A program made the position numbers and the translations under genes. From NCBI GenBank assembly GCA_910585435.1, contig CAJUEJ010000006.1, positions 62,001-126,000 on the forward strand: DNA of 64,000 nt, in the 5' to 3' direction. This DNA is from an uncultured Hungatella sp. (GTDB lineage: Bacteria; Bacillota; Clostridia; Lachnospirales; Lachnospiraceae). The number at the start of each line of letters is the position of its first letter. Position 1 is the first letter of the stretch. The notes under the pieces are model-generated. The model searched no databases and had not been told where the DNA came from. It worked only from the letters and a program-made list of their open reading frames with translations. Below are positions 26,468 to 34,691 of the stretch, in pieces.

Positions 26468-26520
26468 AAAAAAGCCACTGCACAACCGATGTTTCACCAG
26501 CTATTGTACCGCGGCCTCTT
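26468..26520 (-). terminator. Imperfect hairpin related to the 23002 terminator
   Basis: The sequence AAGCCACTGCACAACCGATG and its continuation align with the stem-loop at 23002-23052 over about 48 bases, although the stem here carries more mismatches. On the minus strand it ends in TTTTTT. It lies between the decayed ATPase gene and the sensor kinase gene. Two related copies 3.5 kb apart, bracketing the lipoprotein/two-component module, suggest a duplicated or mobile hairpin. Confidence 0.45.
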
Positions 26521-26599
26521 TTCCCATACCCATAATCTATTTTGCTCTCTGTCTTTTCACTGAATATTTCCGCCCAAAAAGGCTTTTATATTCAATCTC

Positions 26600-27016
26600 C
26601 TATATTAGCTCCTTATCCAGAAGAAAATCAATAAAATTGATGTTCAGAATTCTATTGTCATCATACCAGCGCCTGCCAATATCCGCCCTCACCACAATCT
26701 TGAGAAATGAATCGCCTACCAGAGCAAAGGGCCGAAGCTCCATTTCCATCTTCTCCTCCGTCCCCATCCCATAGGCAGACTGGATATACGTCCTCCTGCC
26801 TCCAGATGTAACAACAAAATCAATCTCTCTGAGTGCGGACAGAGTTTCCGTTCTGATTGACCGTTCTGGCATACACCACTCCCACATCCACAGAAAACTG
26901 GCGGCACAGCAGTTCATTATCTTCCCACACCGGCGAATACCTGTTATGACTTTCACCAGACCGTCAAATCCATAAGAAATCAACTGTTTCAGATAGCTGT
27001 CACGCTTTATTTCCAC
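26600..27016 (-). pseudogene. Remnant of an AAA ATPase with DUF4143 domain
   Basis: The first 32 codons (MEIKRDSYLKQL, then VKVITGIRRCGK) match the start of AAA_14/DUF4143 ATPases up to the Walker A lysine. The sequence then jumps straight to the far C-terminal part: a shifted frame reads NELLCRQFSVDVGVVYAR, and after another frameshift REIDFVVTSGGRRTYIQSA to the end. About 250-300 residues are missing and at least two frameshifts are present, so this is a decayed gene. Family members are typically stand-alone ATPases of unclear, possibly restriction-like or toxin-related function. Confidence 0.8.
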
Positions 27017-27181
27017 ACTGCTTTGCCTCCCTCCACTGAATTTTTCAGCCCAAAAAGGTTACAATATTCATCTATTGTACATTAAAAAATCTTGCCTTTC
27101 AAGTATCCATTGAATAAAGGTTTCGCTTATTTTTTCGCTGAGGTCCGCCATGAGAGGGAGTTATCTCAGAAGTATAATCCC

Positions 27182-28714
27182 TCACTTTTTCTCCAGCACC
27201 CTCTTCTTATAACTGCTTGGCGTCTCCCCGTAAATCCTGGAGAAGGCCTCCGTAAATGCCCTTGCATCTCGAAATCCCGTCTCCATGGCAATCTCATACG
27301 CCTTCATATCCGTGGAAAGCAGAAGCGACACCCCATGAGAGACCCGCACCTTATTCACATAATCCTTAAAATTCTCCCCAGCCTGCTTCTTAAAAAAGCT
27401 GCTGAAATAATAGGGATTCATATGCACAATCCCGGCCATAACCTCCAGAGACAGATTCTCCTGATAATGCTCCTCAATATACGCCTTGGCGTACACGATG
27501 TCCTTCTTCTCGCTGCTCTCCATCATCCCCTTCAGATGCCCCAGATACCCCTCCAGATATTCCCTGAAAAGCTCCTTCATCTGTCCGAAATCCCTGCAGG
27601 CCCTTCCCTGCTCCAAAAGCCGTCCCACATCCGGGTCCCTTCCCTGCAGGTTCATGCCGCGCATTTTCTCCTCCAGAAGACGGATTGCCGAGCAGAAATA
27701 GTAGCAGGCATCCTCCCTCCTTCCGTCAGAAGCCATACACAGCATCCTGGCAAACCATTCAAACGCCTTAAAAAAACCTTCCTGGTCCTGTGCAAAAATA
27801 CCGTCCAGCATCTTCTCCCGCGCCTGGGAAATCTCCTTGGTCCCTGTCTGTCTGGAAAACACCCTCTCCCCCACACACAAAATGGGAATATTTATCTGGT
27901 CCACAAAAAACAGATACCGTTTCATATCCAGACAATGCTCATACTCCCCCGGAATCCTGCTCATGGAGTCCACCAGCCCCCCTATAATAAACGCCGTCCT
28001 CTTCTCCATAATCTCGCTGGTCCGCTCCTGAAGCTCAAACAGCTCCTCCTTAGCCCTGGCCCTGTCGATTCCCTTCATCACCATAACCACATCCTGATTC
28101 TTCGAAAACAAAATCCCCAGATTCTTCTCCCCCAGCCACTCCTCCAGAAAACTCCGAAAAGAAAAGTAAATCAGCTTCCTCACCTGTTCACTTTCCGACC
28201 CGTCAAACAGAATTTCCGCCAAAACCGGCAGATACGTAGTCTCCTCCAATCCTCCCCCCGGATTCCCTTCAGACTCCGCCTCTTCCTCCGTCCCATCAGC
28301 CAGTCCCCTTTCCGCCCTCCAAAGCACCGAAGCCTCCCCGCCGCTTAAAAGCTCCGCCGCCTTCCCGATGGCATGAATCAGCTCCTCCAAAATCACCGGC
28401 TTCAAAAGATACTCCACCGCCCCATAGGTAAGGGCATTCCTGGCATACTCAAAATCCTGAAACCCACTGACAAAAATCACCTTCGTCCCCAGCTCCAGCC
28501 TCCGTATATTCTTCAGTATCTCAATCCCGTCCATCCCAGGCATATTAATATCCAGAAGAGCAATATCCGGCTTCAGTCCCAGGATTCCCTCCATAGCACT
28601 TCTCCCGTCCTCATACTCCCCCACAACCGAAATCCCCATCCTCTCCCAATCCACCAGCTTCTTAATCCCCCGAAGAATCACCGGCTCATCATCCGCCAGA
28701 ATCAACCTTATCAT
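27182..28714 (-). CDS. YesN-like response regulator with AraC-type DNA-binding domain
   Basis: About 510 residues. The N-terminal receiver has the acidic pair in LILADDEPVI, phospho-Asp in IALLDINMPGMDG, and the conserved Lys in YLLKPV; a long middle region links it to a C-terminal AraC/XylS domain (EVMAGIVHMNPYYFSSFFKKQAG and GFRDARAFTEAFSRIYGETPSSYKK). ATG 28714 has AAGGGGGAAG upstream; the 16 extra in-frame codons before it are discarded. It partners the YesM-like kinase encoded at 29394 but is separated from it by some 680 bp of structured sequence. Likely activates the sugar ABC operon. Confidence 0.92.
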   Translation of the reverse strand: MIRLILADDEPVILRGIKKLVDWERMGISVVGEYEDGRSAMEGILGLKPDIALLDINMPGMDGIEILKNIRRLELGTKVIFVSGFQDFEYARNALTYGAVEYLLKPVILEELIHAIGKAAELLSGGEASVLWRAERGLADGTEEEAESEGNPGGGLEETTYLPVLAEILFDGSESEQVRKLIYFSFRSFLEEWLGEKNLGILFSKNQDVVMVMKGIDRARAKEELFELQERTSEIMEKRTAFIIGGLVDSMSRIPGEYEHCLDMKRYLFFVDQINIPILCVGERVFSRQTGTKEISQAREKMLDGIFAQDQEGFFKAFEWFARMLCMASDGRREDACYYFCSAIRLLEEKMRGMNLQGRDPDVGRLLEQGRACRDFGQMKELFREYLEGYLGHLKGMMESSEKKDIVYAKAYIEEHYQENLSLEVMAGIVHMNPYYFSSFFKKQAGENFKDYVNKVRVSHGVSLLLSTDMKAYEIAMETGFRDARAFTEAFSRIYGETPSSYKKRVLEKK

Positions 28715-28774
28715 ATCTTCCCCCTTATAATCAGCCAGAATTTCTCTCTCCAATCTATACACCCACTACAATAA

Positions 28775-29393
28775 ATTCCATACGAATACTGCCTTGCATT
28801 AATTTCCAAATAAATAGTGCTTGCTATTCGTGTCATCTGTGCATCTGCCAAACCACGTTCTACACGACCTTCCGCTCCTTACTGGACAAGCGCCACTGGC
28901 GCTTAGCAACATAGTAATGCCTGCGTTCCGTTTCGCATACGTGCAGTAAACGCACCACCGCACATAAAAGCCTGCCAGGCCACCTGGCATCCCTGAATTA
29001 ATGCCGCCTAATCGGCGGCGAGACATCTAAAATACCCCCATGCCGCTTTCCCGGCACCACTTTGAATGAAAGAGGTTTACCATGAACCCTCCGTGGGACG
29101 CACACAAAATGCCAAAAACATGCATTTTAGCGCCGTACCAGCTCCTGCGATAACACAGCCGGGAGAGGGGATTATATGGTTCCCGTATGGGTACTTGAAG
29201 ACCGTCGGTACTTAGGCGCTGTCTTTTAGCGCCTTAGTACCGCTACGTTCTTCACGTCACCCTCCGGGTATGTGTTCACACTAGGCTCGAAAACACCTCG
29301 CCAAGTGTTCACCGAAGTGCGAACGTGCCCAGTAGGGAACCATATAATCCCCTCTCCCGGCGGACCTTACACAACTCCTTCTTCCAGCGGACC
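28775..29393 (-). ncRNA. Large structured non-coding region between the YesM and YesN genes, candidate ornate RNA or intron-like insertion
   Basis: About 620 bases with no credible gene but dense secondary structure. A 27-bp perfect long-range stem (29158-29184 with 29335-29361) closes a domain holding a 14-bp hairpin (29207-29241). Further hairpins lie at 28888-28904, 28973-28989, 29003-29019, 29041-29056 and 29106-29128. On the minus strand one stem near 29305-29325 has a CUUCGG tetraloop, favouring the operon-sense strand as the RNA. No group II domain V (GAGC...GUUC), tmRNA, RNase P or riboswitch signature was found. Exact ends and class are unknown. Confidence 0.5.
29158..29361. repeat. 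27-bp perfect inverted repeat enclosing 150 bp
   Basis: Arms 29158-29184 and 29335-29361 are exact reverse complements. Just outside the right arm an 11-base direct repeat GCGGACCTTAC occurs at 29360-29370 and again at 29387-29397, where it contains the stop codon of the kinase gene. The arms may be the ends of an inserted element or the closing helix of a structured RNA. Confidence 0.75.
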
Positions 29394-31223
29394 TTACCCA
29401 TTTTCCTTATAAGGCATCAACACCTGAATCATCGTCCCCACCCCCACCGTACTAGTAACCCGAATCCCATACTCCTCCCCATACAGATACCTAACCCTGT
29501 CATGAACATTCTTAAGCCCAATACTCTGCCAGTTATACTCATTCTTAACCCCCGGCTCCTCGCCCTCCAGAAACTCCTCCAGCTTCCTCACTTCCTCCTC
29601 GCTCATCCCCACCCCATTATCAATCACCGACACCTCCAGCCTCTCATCCTTCACCGCAGCCTCAATCATAATACTCCCCCTGCCGCTTTTCGGCTTAATC
29701 CCATGGACATACGCATTCTCCACCAGCGGCTGCAGAATCAGCTTCGGCACCATAATCCCATAGCTCCCCGGCGTCTGCACATTCAAAAGCACCTTCCCCG
29801 ATATCCTGCAGTTCAAAAGATACACATACTTCCTCACAATCTCCGCCTCCTTCTCCAGAGGCACCATATCCTCCACCGGCCCGATAAGATAATGCATCTG
29901 CTCCGACAGCGCCTCAATCATCCGGGACACCTGCTCATCCTGGTTATCCACAGCCGTCATCCGTATAATCTCCAGGGTATTATACAGAAAATGGGGATAA
30001 ATTTGAGACTTCAATGCCGTAAGCTCCGCCTCATTCTTCTTAATCTGGGCCACATAAGACTGATTAATATAATTCTTCAGCTCCTGGGACATCCGGTTAA
30101 ACCGCTCCGACAGAACCCCGATTTCATCCCCCGTCCTCACAGGCAGCTGGATATCAAAATTACCGCTTTCCACCTGACTCATCTGCTCCATCATCCGGTG
30201 AATCGGCCCTGTCAGTTTCCCCGAAAAATAAATAGAAGCCAGCAGAAGCGCCCCTGCGCACACACCCAGAAACACATACATGGTATACCGCATGGAGCTG
30301 ATTCTCTCAAACGCCTCCTTCCTGTCCACCGCCAGAACCACCTTCAGCCCATAATCATTCTCCTGGGTGGCAATGACCATAGTCTCCTCCGAGGACACCG
30401 GCATCATCCCCTCCCTCTCAAGGTTTCTTCCGGCAGCCTCCGGCCTGGTAGAATAAAAACAATCCCCCTCCTCATTTACCAGCCAGATATTCTGAGCCTC
30501 CCCCATATGCATCTTCTTGATAATCAGCCGCAGCTTCTCCACATCAATATCCACAAAAAGAGTTCCTATATACTTCTCCCGTCCAATCTCCCCCCGCAGG
30601 TCATAATAATTCCTGGCCACCGTAAACACATCATCCCTCACCCCGTTGTAATAATCCGTCCCGTGGGTGGGAATCAGCAGAAGATTCTTAGAAGCAGTAT
30701 CCCACTCCTCATAATTCATGCTGTCATAAAACGCCTCCTCATCCTGAAAAAACGTCTTCCTCCTGCTGAAATGGAACGAACGCCTCCCTGTCTCCGGAAT
30801 ATCCGCCACAAAATGAACCGCATAAATATACCCGTCCATATTCTCGATATTCCGAAGAAAAAGGCGCATCTCACTCTCCCTCTGGCTGTCCCTCTCCTCA
30901 TACGCAAAAATCTCCCCCGTCAGAATCCTGCGCAGGGTGTCATAGCCAGACGAATACGCCGTCTCCTCCGTCCTGCTTTCCATCTCATAATAGTACGCAG
31001 ACTTAGACGCATTGTTGTACACTGAAAGCATATTCTCCACACTGGAAGAAATATGAATCGCCGCCTGCTGGTAATTGTCCGCCAAAGCATTTTCATACTC
31101 CTCCAATATGGTATTCATCACAAACGTAGACAAAATCAACATGGGAAAAAGCCCCAGCAAAATCATTGCCAGAGCAAATTTATGAAAAAGATTCAGATTC
31201 ATTTTTCTTTTCCCATTCTTCAT
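29394..31223 (-). CDS. YesM-like sensor histidine kinase
   Basis: Membrane sensor kinase of about 609 residues. Membrane helix near residues 12-32 (FALAMILLGLFPMLILSTFV), a large extracellular Cache-like sensor, a second helix (MYVFLGVCAGALLLASIYF), HAMP, then a His_kinase domain with phospho-His in ALKSQIYPHFLYNTLE and a HATPase domain (LVENAYVHGIK and GVGMSEEE). GGAGG seven bases before ATG 31223 fixes the start. It lies 22 bp behind the second permease gene, so the ABC importer and its two-component system share an operon. Confidence 0.93.
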   Translation of the reverse strand: MKNGKRKMNLNLFHKFALAMILLGLFPMLILSTFVMNTILEEYENALADNYQQAAIHISSSVENMLSVYNNASKSAYYYEMESRTEETAYSSGYDTLRRILTGEIFAYEERDSQRESEMRLFLRNIENMDGYIYAVHFVADIPETGRRSFHFSRRKTFFQDEEAFYDSMNYEEWDTASKNLLLIPTHGTDYYNGVRDDVFTVARNYYDLRGEIGREKYIGTLFVDIDVEKLRLIIKKMHMGEAQNIWLVNEEGDCFYSTRPEAAGRNLEREGMMPVSSEETMVIATQENDYGLKVVLAVDRKEAFERISSMRYTMYVFLGVCAGALLLASIYFSGKLTGPIHRMMEQMSQVESGNFDIQLPVRTGDEIGVLSERFNRMSQELKNYINQSYVAQIKKNEAELTALKSQIYPHFLYNTLEIIRMTAVDNQDEQVSRMIEALSEQMHYLIGPVEDMVPLEKEAEIVRKYVYLLNCRISGKVLLNVQTPGSYGIMVPKLILQPLVENAYVHGIKPKSGRGSIMIEAAVKDERLEVSVIDNGVGMSEEEVRKLEEFLEGEEPGVKNEYNWQSIGLKNVHDRVRYLYGEEYGIRVTSTVGVGTMIQVLMPYKENG

Positions 31224-31245
31224 AACAACCTCCGGAAATAACAGA

Positions 31246-32082
31246 TTATCCCTTGGCCGCTCCTGCCGTAATCCCCTTGACAAAATACTTCTGGAACATG
31301 CAGAAGATTGCCAGAGCCGGTATGATAGAAATAATGGTTCCTGCAAACACGATATCCCACCGGGCCGTATACTGTCCCACAAAGGAGGCAATCTCAACCG
31401 TAATGGTCTTGGCCTTCCCACTGGGAAGAGCCAGATAAGGCATCAGGTAATCATTCCAGATTCCCAGTCCGTTTAAGATAATCATAGACCCTGTACAAGG
31501 CCCCAGGAGCGGAAAGGTCACCTTCCAGAACGTCTGGAACGGCGAACACCCGTCAATCTGGGCCGCCTCCTCAATCTCCAGCGGAATCCCTTTCAAGAAG
31601 CTGGAATACAAAAGAGTTCCAAAGGCGATAGACCCTGCAATATAACACACAATAGGCCCTGCCATAGTCCCGAAGATATGGAACATCTTCATCTGCTTAA
31701 ACAGCGGAAACATATAAAGATGAAACGGAATCATCATACCTGCCAGGAAAAACGTATAGATAAACGAAGTCATTTTCCCCTTCCTCCGCTCAATCCCATA
31801 AGCAGCCATAGGCACGATGCACACAATCAAAACCTCCGAAACCACGGTGAGAAACACGCTGTGGACAATGGCCGTGGCAAAATCCGACTGGGCAAACAAG
31901 TCCTTAAAGTTCTGGGTGTAGAACGAAGCCGGAAACGCCACCGGACTTTTCAGGATATCCCCATTGCTCTTAAACGCAGACATCAGTGCAAACAATACCG
32001 GATAGATAAATATTACCGCAAGTATGATAGTAATTGCAAGCAAAACAAAATCAAATGGCTTCGGTTTTTTCACTGCCTTCAT
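31246..32082 (-). CDS. Carbohydrate ABC transporter permease (MalG-type)
   Basis: Second membrane subunit of a CUT1-type importer, 278 residues with six membrane segments and the EAA loop EEAAQIDGCSPFQTFWKVTFPL. The start overlaps the stop of the first permease gene in a TAATG junction, so translation is coupled. No ATPase gene is in the operon; such importers commonly share a common MsmX-type ATPase encoded elsewhere. Confidence 0.93.
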   Translation of the reverse strand: MKAVKKPKPFDFVLLAITIILAVIFIYPVLFALMSAFKSNGDILKSPVAFPASFYTQNFKDLFAQSDFATAIVHSVFLTVVSEVLIVCIVPMAAYGIERRKGKMTSFIYTFFLAGMMIPFHLYMFPLFKQMKMFHIFGTMAGPIVCYIAGSIAFGTLLYSSFLKGIPLEIEEAAQIDGCSPFQTFWKVTFPLLGPCTGSMIILNGLGIWNDYLMPYLALPSGKAKTITVEIASFVGQYTARWDIVFAGTIISIIPALAIFCMFQKYFVKGITAGAAKG

Positions 32083-32984
32083 TACAGCTGCACCTCCCTG
32101 CTTCTCAAGAACTTCTGCTGAATGGTATTCAGTACAATGATGAGGAACAATAGCACGATTCCCACTGCCGTTCCAAACCCCTGGCGCCCTTCATTGAATC
32201 CCACCTTATACAGAAGGTACACCAGCGTCTCCGAGGTAAATCCCGGGCCGCCGTCGGTCATAACGGAAATCTGGTCAAACACCTTCAGCCCGTTAATCAG
32301 GGACAAGGTAAAATTAATGGTAAACGCTCCGGAAATCATAGGAACCGTAATATTTCTAAACTTCTGGAAAGGAGAAGCCCCGTCAATATCCGCCGCCTCA
32401 AGAATATCCGTAGAAACGCTCTGCAGCGAAGCCAGGTAAATAATCATGTAATACCCTGCTCCCTTCCACACCAGCACAACCCCTACCATAATCAGAGTCA
32501 GAGACGTATTGCCCAGCCAGTCCTGTTTAAAATTCCCCATCCCCATGGCGGTCAGCATGGAATTGATAGCTCCGAAATTATAATTATACATAATCTTCCA
32601 GATAAAACCAGACACAATACCAGAAATCAGCACCGGAATGTAAAAAGCACTCCGGAAAAGATTTTTCGCCCATCTGACACTGTCCACAATCAACGCCAGA
32701 ATCAAAGCAAACATATTTTCAAAAATAGAGATAAACACCGTAAGTATCACCGTATTCTTCAGCGCATTGCCAAAGCGGGCGCTGGTAAAAATCTCCTTAT
32801 AATTGGCCAGCCCGATAAACCGCAGATTGGGACTGATGCCGTCCCACGAAGTAAAGCTGTAATACACACTGCTGACCGTAGGCCAGATAATAAACAACGT
32901 ATAAAAAATAAAAGCCGGGGCGATAAAGGCGATAGCCACCTTATCAACCTTAAACCTGCTCTTGCCTGCTTTTGCCTGTTCCAT
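32082..32984 (-). CDS. Carbohydrate ABC transporter permease (MalF-type)
   Basis: First membrane subunit of the CUT1-type importer, 300 residues with six membrane segments. The EAA loop is LEAADIDGASPFQKFRNITVPMI. AGGAGG precedes ATG 32984. It is separated from the binding-protein gene by a hairpin at 33034-33065 that probably lowers its expression relative to the binding protein. Confidence 0.93.
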   Translation of the reverse strand: MEQAKAGKSRFKVDKVAIAFIAPAFIFYTLFIIWPTVSSVYYSFTSWDGISPNLRFIGLANYKEIFTSARFGNALKNTVILTVFISIFENMFALILALIVDSVRWAKNLFRSAFYIPVLISGIVSGFIWKIMYNYNFGAINSMLTAMGMGNFKQDWLGNTSLTLIMVGVVLVWKGAGYYMIIYLASLQSVSTDILEAADIDGASPFQKFRNITVPMISGAFTINFTLSLINGLKVFDQISVMTDGGPGFTSETLVYLLYKVGFNEGRQGFGTAVGIVLLFLIIVLNTIQQKFLRSREVQL

Positions 32985-33033
32985 AAAAACCCTCCTAAAC
33001 AGTTAACCTTCCGAGATAACGTAGCTTTTAAAA

Positions 33034-33065
33034 AAACTCCTTCCCCTTTTTCGAAGAAGGAGTTT
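33034..33065 (-). terminator. Intercistronic attenuator or partial terminator
   Basis: AAACTCCTTC and GAAGGAGTTT form a 10-bp perfect stem (33034-33043 with 33056-33065). On the minus strand it is followed by TTTTAAAA. It sits 16 bp behind the binding-protein stop and before the first permease, the usual place for a hairpin that keeps binding-protein mRNA in excess. Confidence 0.8.
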
Positions 33066-33080
33066 CCAATATTCTTATTT

Positions 33081-34493
33081 CTACTCAATCCCAACACCGG
33101 TAACCGGATTAAAACTTTCCATAGCGGTCTTCCAGGTCTTGTTCATCTCCTCACATGCAGAATCGATTTCTCTCGTTCCCTGAAGCACCTCTACCAGAGT
33201 CTTGTAAGTAAAGTTTCTGAAATCCGGAGGAAGCTCATTCTCCCCTACACGCCCATTCCACATAGGAGCCAGGTCATCCGCAGCAACCGTTGCATCAATA
33301 ACCTCCTGGAACACCGGAAGAACATCCAGCTCTGGCTGATCCACTGTTGCAGGGATTGCGCTCAGCCTCTCACAGTACACCTTGTAATTCTCCGGCGCAT
33401 AGAAGAATTTGATAAATGCCTCGCCAGCCGCCTTCTTATCCGCATCCTTGGCAGATTCCGCAGAGATAGCAAGACCGCCTACACCAGCGCCGCCTACCAG
33501 CCTGGTCTTTCCGTCCGGACTTGGAACCGCGAACCATCCCATCTCAAAGTTGGGGTCAGCCTGTGCAATCTGAGAGAACATATGAGTACCGGAATACATC
33601 ATAGCCGCCATATCGCTTACCAAAAATGTAGTAATCTGCGCATCCGGAGTGGAAGTCCATCCATCCTGTGCAAACTGCATAATCGTCTTCATCTCCTCAA
33701 AGGTTGCCTTAATCGCAGGGTCAGAGAAATCCTTGGAGCCGTCATAGCAGTGCTTGATAAACTCCCTATCCTGGCTCAATACCTGGTCATTGTAAGCCTT
33801 GTGGAACCAGAATCCCATATGCCAGATATCCTGCCCGCCTACAACCAACGGAGCCATATCTCCCTTATCCTTGATAGCCTGGCACAGGGTAATAAACTCA
33901 TCATAGGTAGCAGGCTCTGTAAATCCATTCTCATCAAAATATTTCTTATTATAGATAATGCCGTTGGTATTTTCTCCGCCCAGCGGAACCGCATATACCT
34001 GACCGTCAAATTTCATGGTATTCAAAAACATGGACTGAATCTCCTCAGACAGAGGCTCCAGCTTTCCTGCCCTCACATACATGGCCGTATCTCTCATCTC
34101 CATGATGTCCGGGAACTCGCCCACACTGTCCTTGGTCTTCAAAAATTCACTGTAAGCCCCGCCGTTGCCTGGCTCGATGGTAACCGTAATATCTGGATAC
34201 GCCTCATTAAAGCGGTTTACAATCTCATTCATAGATGCCTTGGCACCCTCGTCGCCGTCTGCGAAAATAAAGGTAAGCTCCGTGGGCCCTGACACAATAG
34301 ACTCTCCCCCTGCCTCTGCAGAAGTCTCCGCCGTCGTGGTCTCGCTGCCCCCTGCTGCCGCTGTGGCAGCTGCCGCCGTCGTCTCCGCCGGTGCTGCCGT
34401 TGTACCTGAATCCTGGCTTCCGCCTCCGCATCCTGACAATGTGGTCATTGTCATGGCTGATACCAATAACCCTGCTAACATTCTTCTCTTCAT
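33081..34493 (-). CDS. Carbohydrate ABC transporter substrate-binding lipoprotein
   Basis: Lipid-anchored extracellular binding protein of family 1, about 470 residues. Signal peptide with lipobox TLSGCGGG, then an Ala/Thr-rich linker (residues 30-65) and the periplasmic-binding fold (VNRFNEAYPDITVTIEPG, YNKKYFDENGF). GGAGG eight bases before ATG 34493 decides the start. First gene of the importer operon. The GH88 hydrolase encoded nearby suggests an unsaturated uronic-acid disaccharide or other polysaccharide fragment as ligand, which is inference. Confidence 0.93.
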   Translation of the reverse strand: MKRRMLAGLLVSAMTMTTLSGCGGGSQDSGTTAAPAETTAAAATAAAGGSETTTAETSAEAGGESIVSGPTELTFIFADGDEGAKASMNEIVNRFNEAYPDITVTIEPGNGGAYSEFLKTKDSVGEFPDIMEMRDTAMYVRAGKLEPLSEEIQSMFLNTMKFDGQVYAVPLGGENTNGIIYNKKYFDENGFTEPATYDEFITLCQAIKDKGDMAPLVVGGQDIWHMGFWFHKAYNDQVLSQDREFIKHCYDGSKDFSDPAIKATFEEMKTIMQFAQDGWTSTPDAQITTFLVSDMAAMMYSGTHMFSQIAQADPNFEMGWFAVPSPDGKTRLVGGAGVGGLAISAESAKDADKKAAGEAFIKFFYAPENYKVYCERLSAIPATVDQPELDVLPVFQEVIDATVAADDLAPMWNGRVGENELPPDFRNFTYKTLVEVLQGTREIDSACEEMNKTWKTAMESFNPVTGVGIE

Positions 34494-34557
34494 TTCATAA
34501 TCCTCCATTTATCCTGAATCATTTTTCTTTATCCGGCCGGCCTTATTTGTTTCTGTG

Positions 34558-34618
34558 ACTATACTATACCAGTAAATTTCCACAAAAAAATGCACTTTTT
34601 ATAGTTCCAAGTGCACTT
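34558..34618 (-). promoter_or_regulatory. Promoter of the sugar ABC operon with two AraC-type boxes
   Basis: On the minus strand a -35-like TTGTGG (34585-34580) and -10 TATAGT (34563-34558) are 16 bp apart. Immediately upstream, AAGTGCA occurs twice (34618-34612 and 34597-34591), exactly 21 bp or two helical turns apart, each as part of a small palindrome. This is the layout of a tandem AraC-family site next to the -35 box and fits activation by the YesN-like regulator of the same operon. Confidence 0.6.
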
Positions 34619-34691
34619 TTTTAATATGTTTCCGTTTTTCCCTGAAATCAAAGGACTCATTAAGCCTTCGATATGAAATCAGCACAAAAAG

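Noticed and set aside
27092..28348. A 418-codon open frame on the plus strand
   Set aside because: It is antisense to the YesN-like gene, with low-complexity composition and no recognisable motif.
28799..29026. A 75-codon minus-strand frame inside the structured region
   Set aside because: It contains many hairpin-encoded residues, has no ribosome binding site, and is better explained as RNA structure than as protein.
28775..29393. Group II intron
   Set aside because: No domain V-like GAGC...GUUC hairpin and no GUGYG start could be found, and there is no reverse-transcriptase frame. Not fully excluded because a degenerate intron could have lost these.
29325..31025. A 566-codon open frame on the plus strand
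   Set aside because: It is exactly antisense to the YesM-like kinase gene, is rich in His, Pro and Leu as expected for a shadow frame, and has no ribosome binding site or domain.
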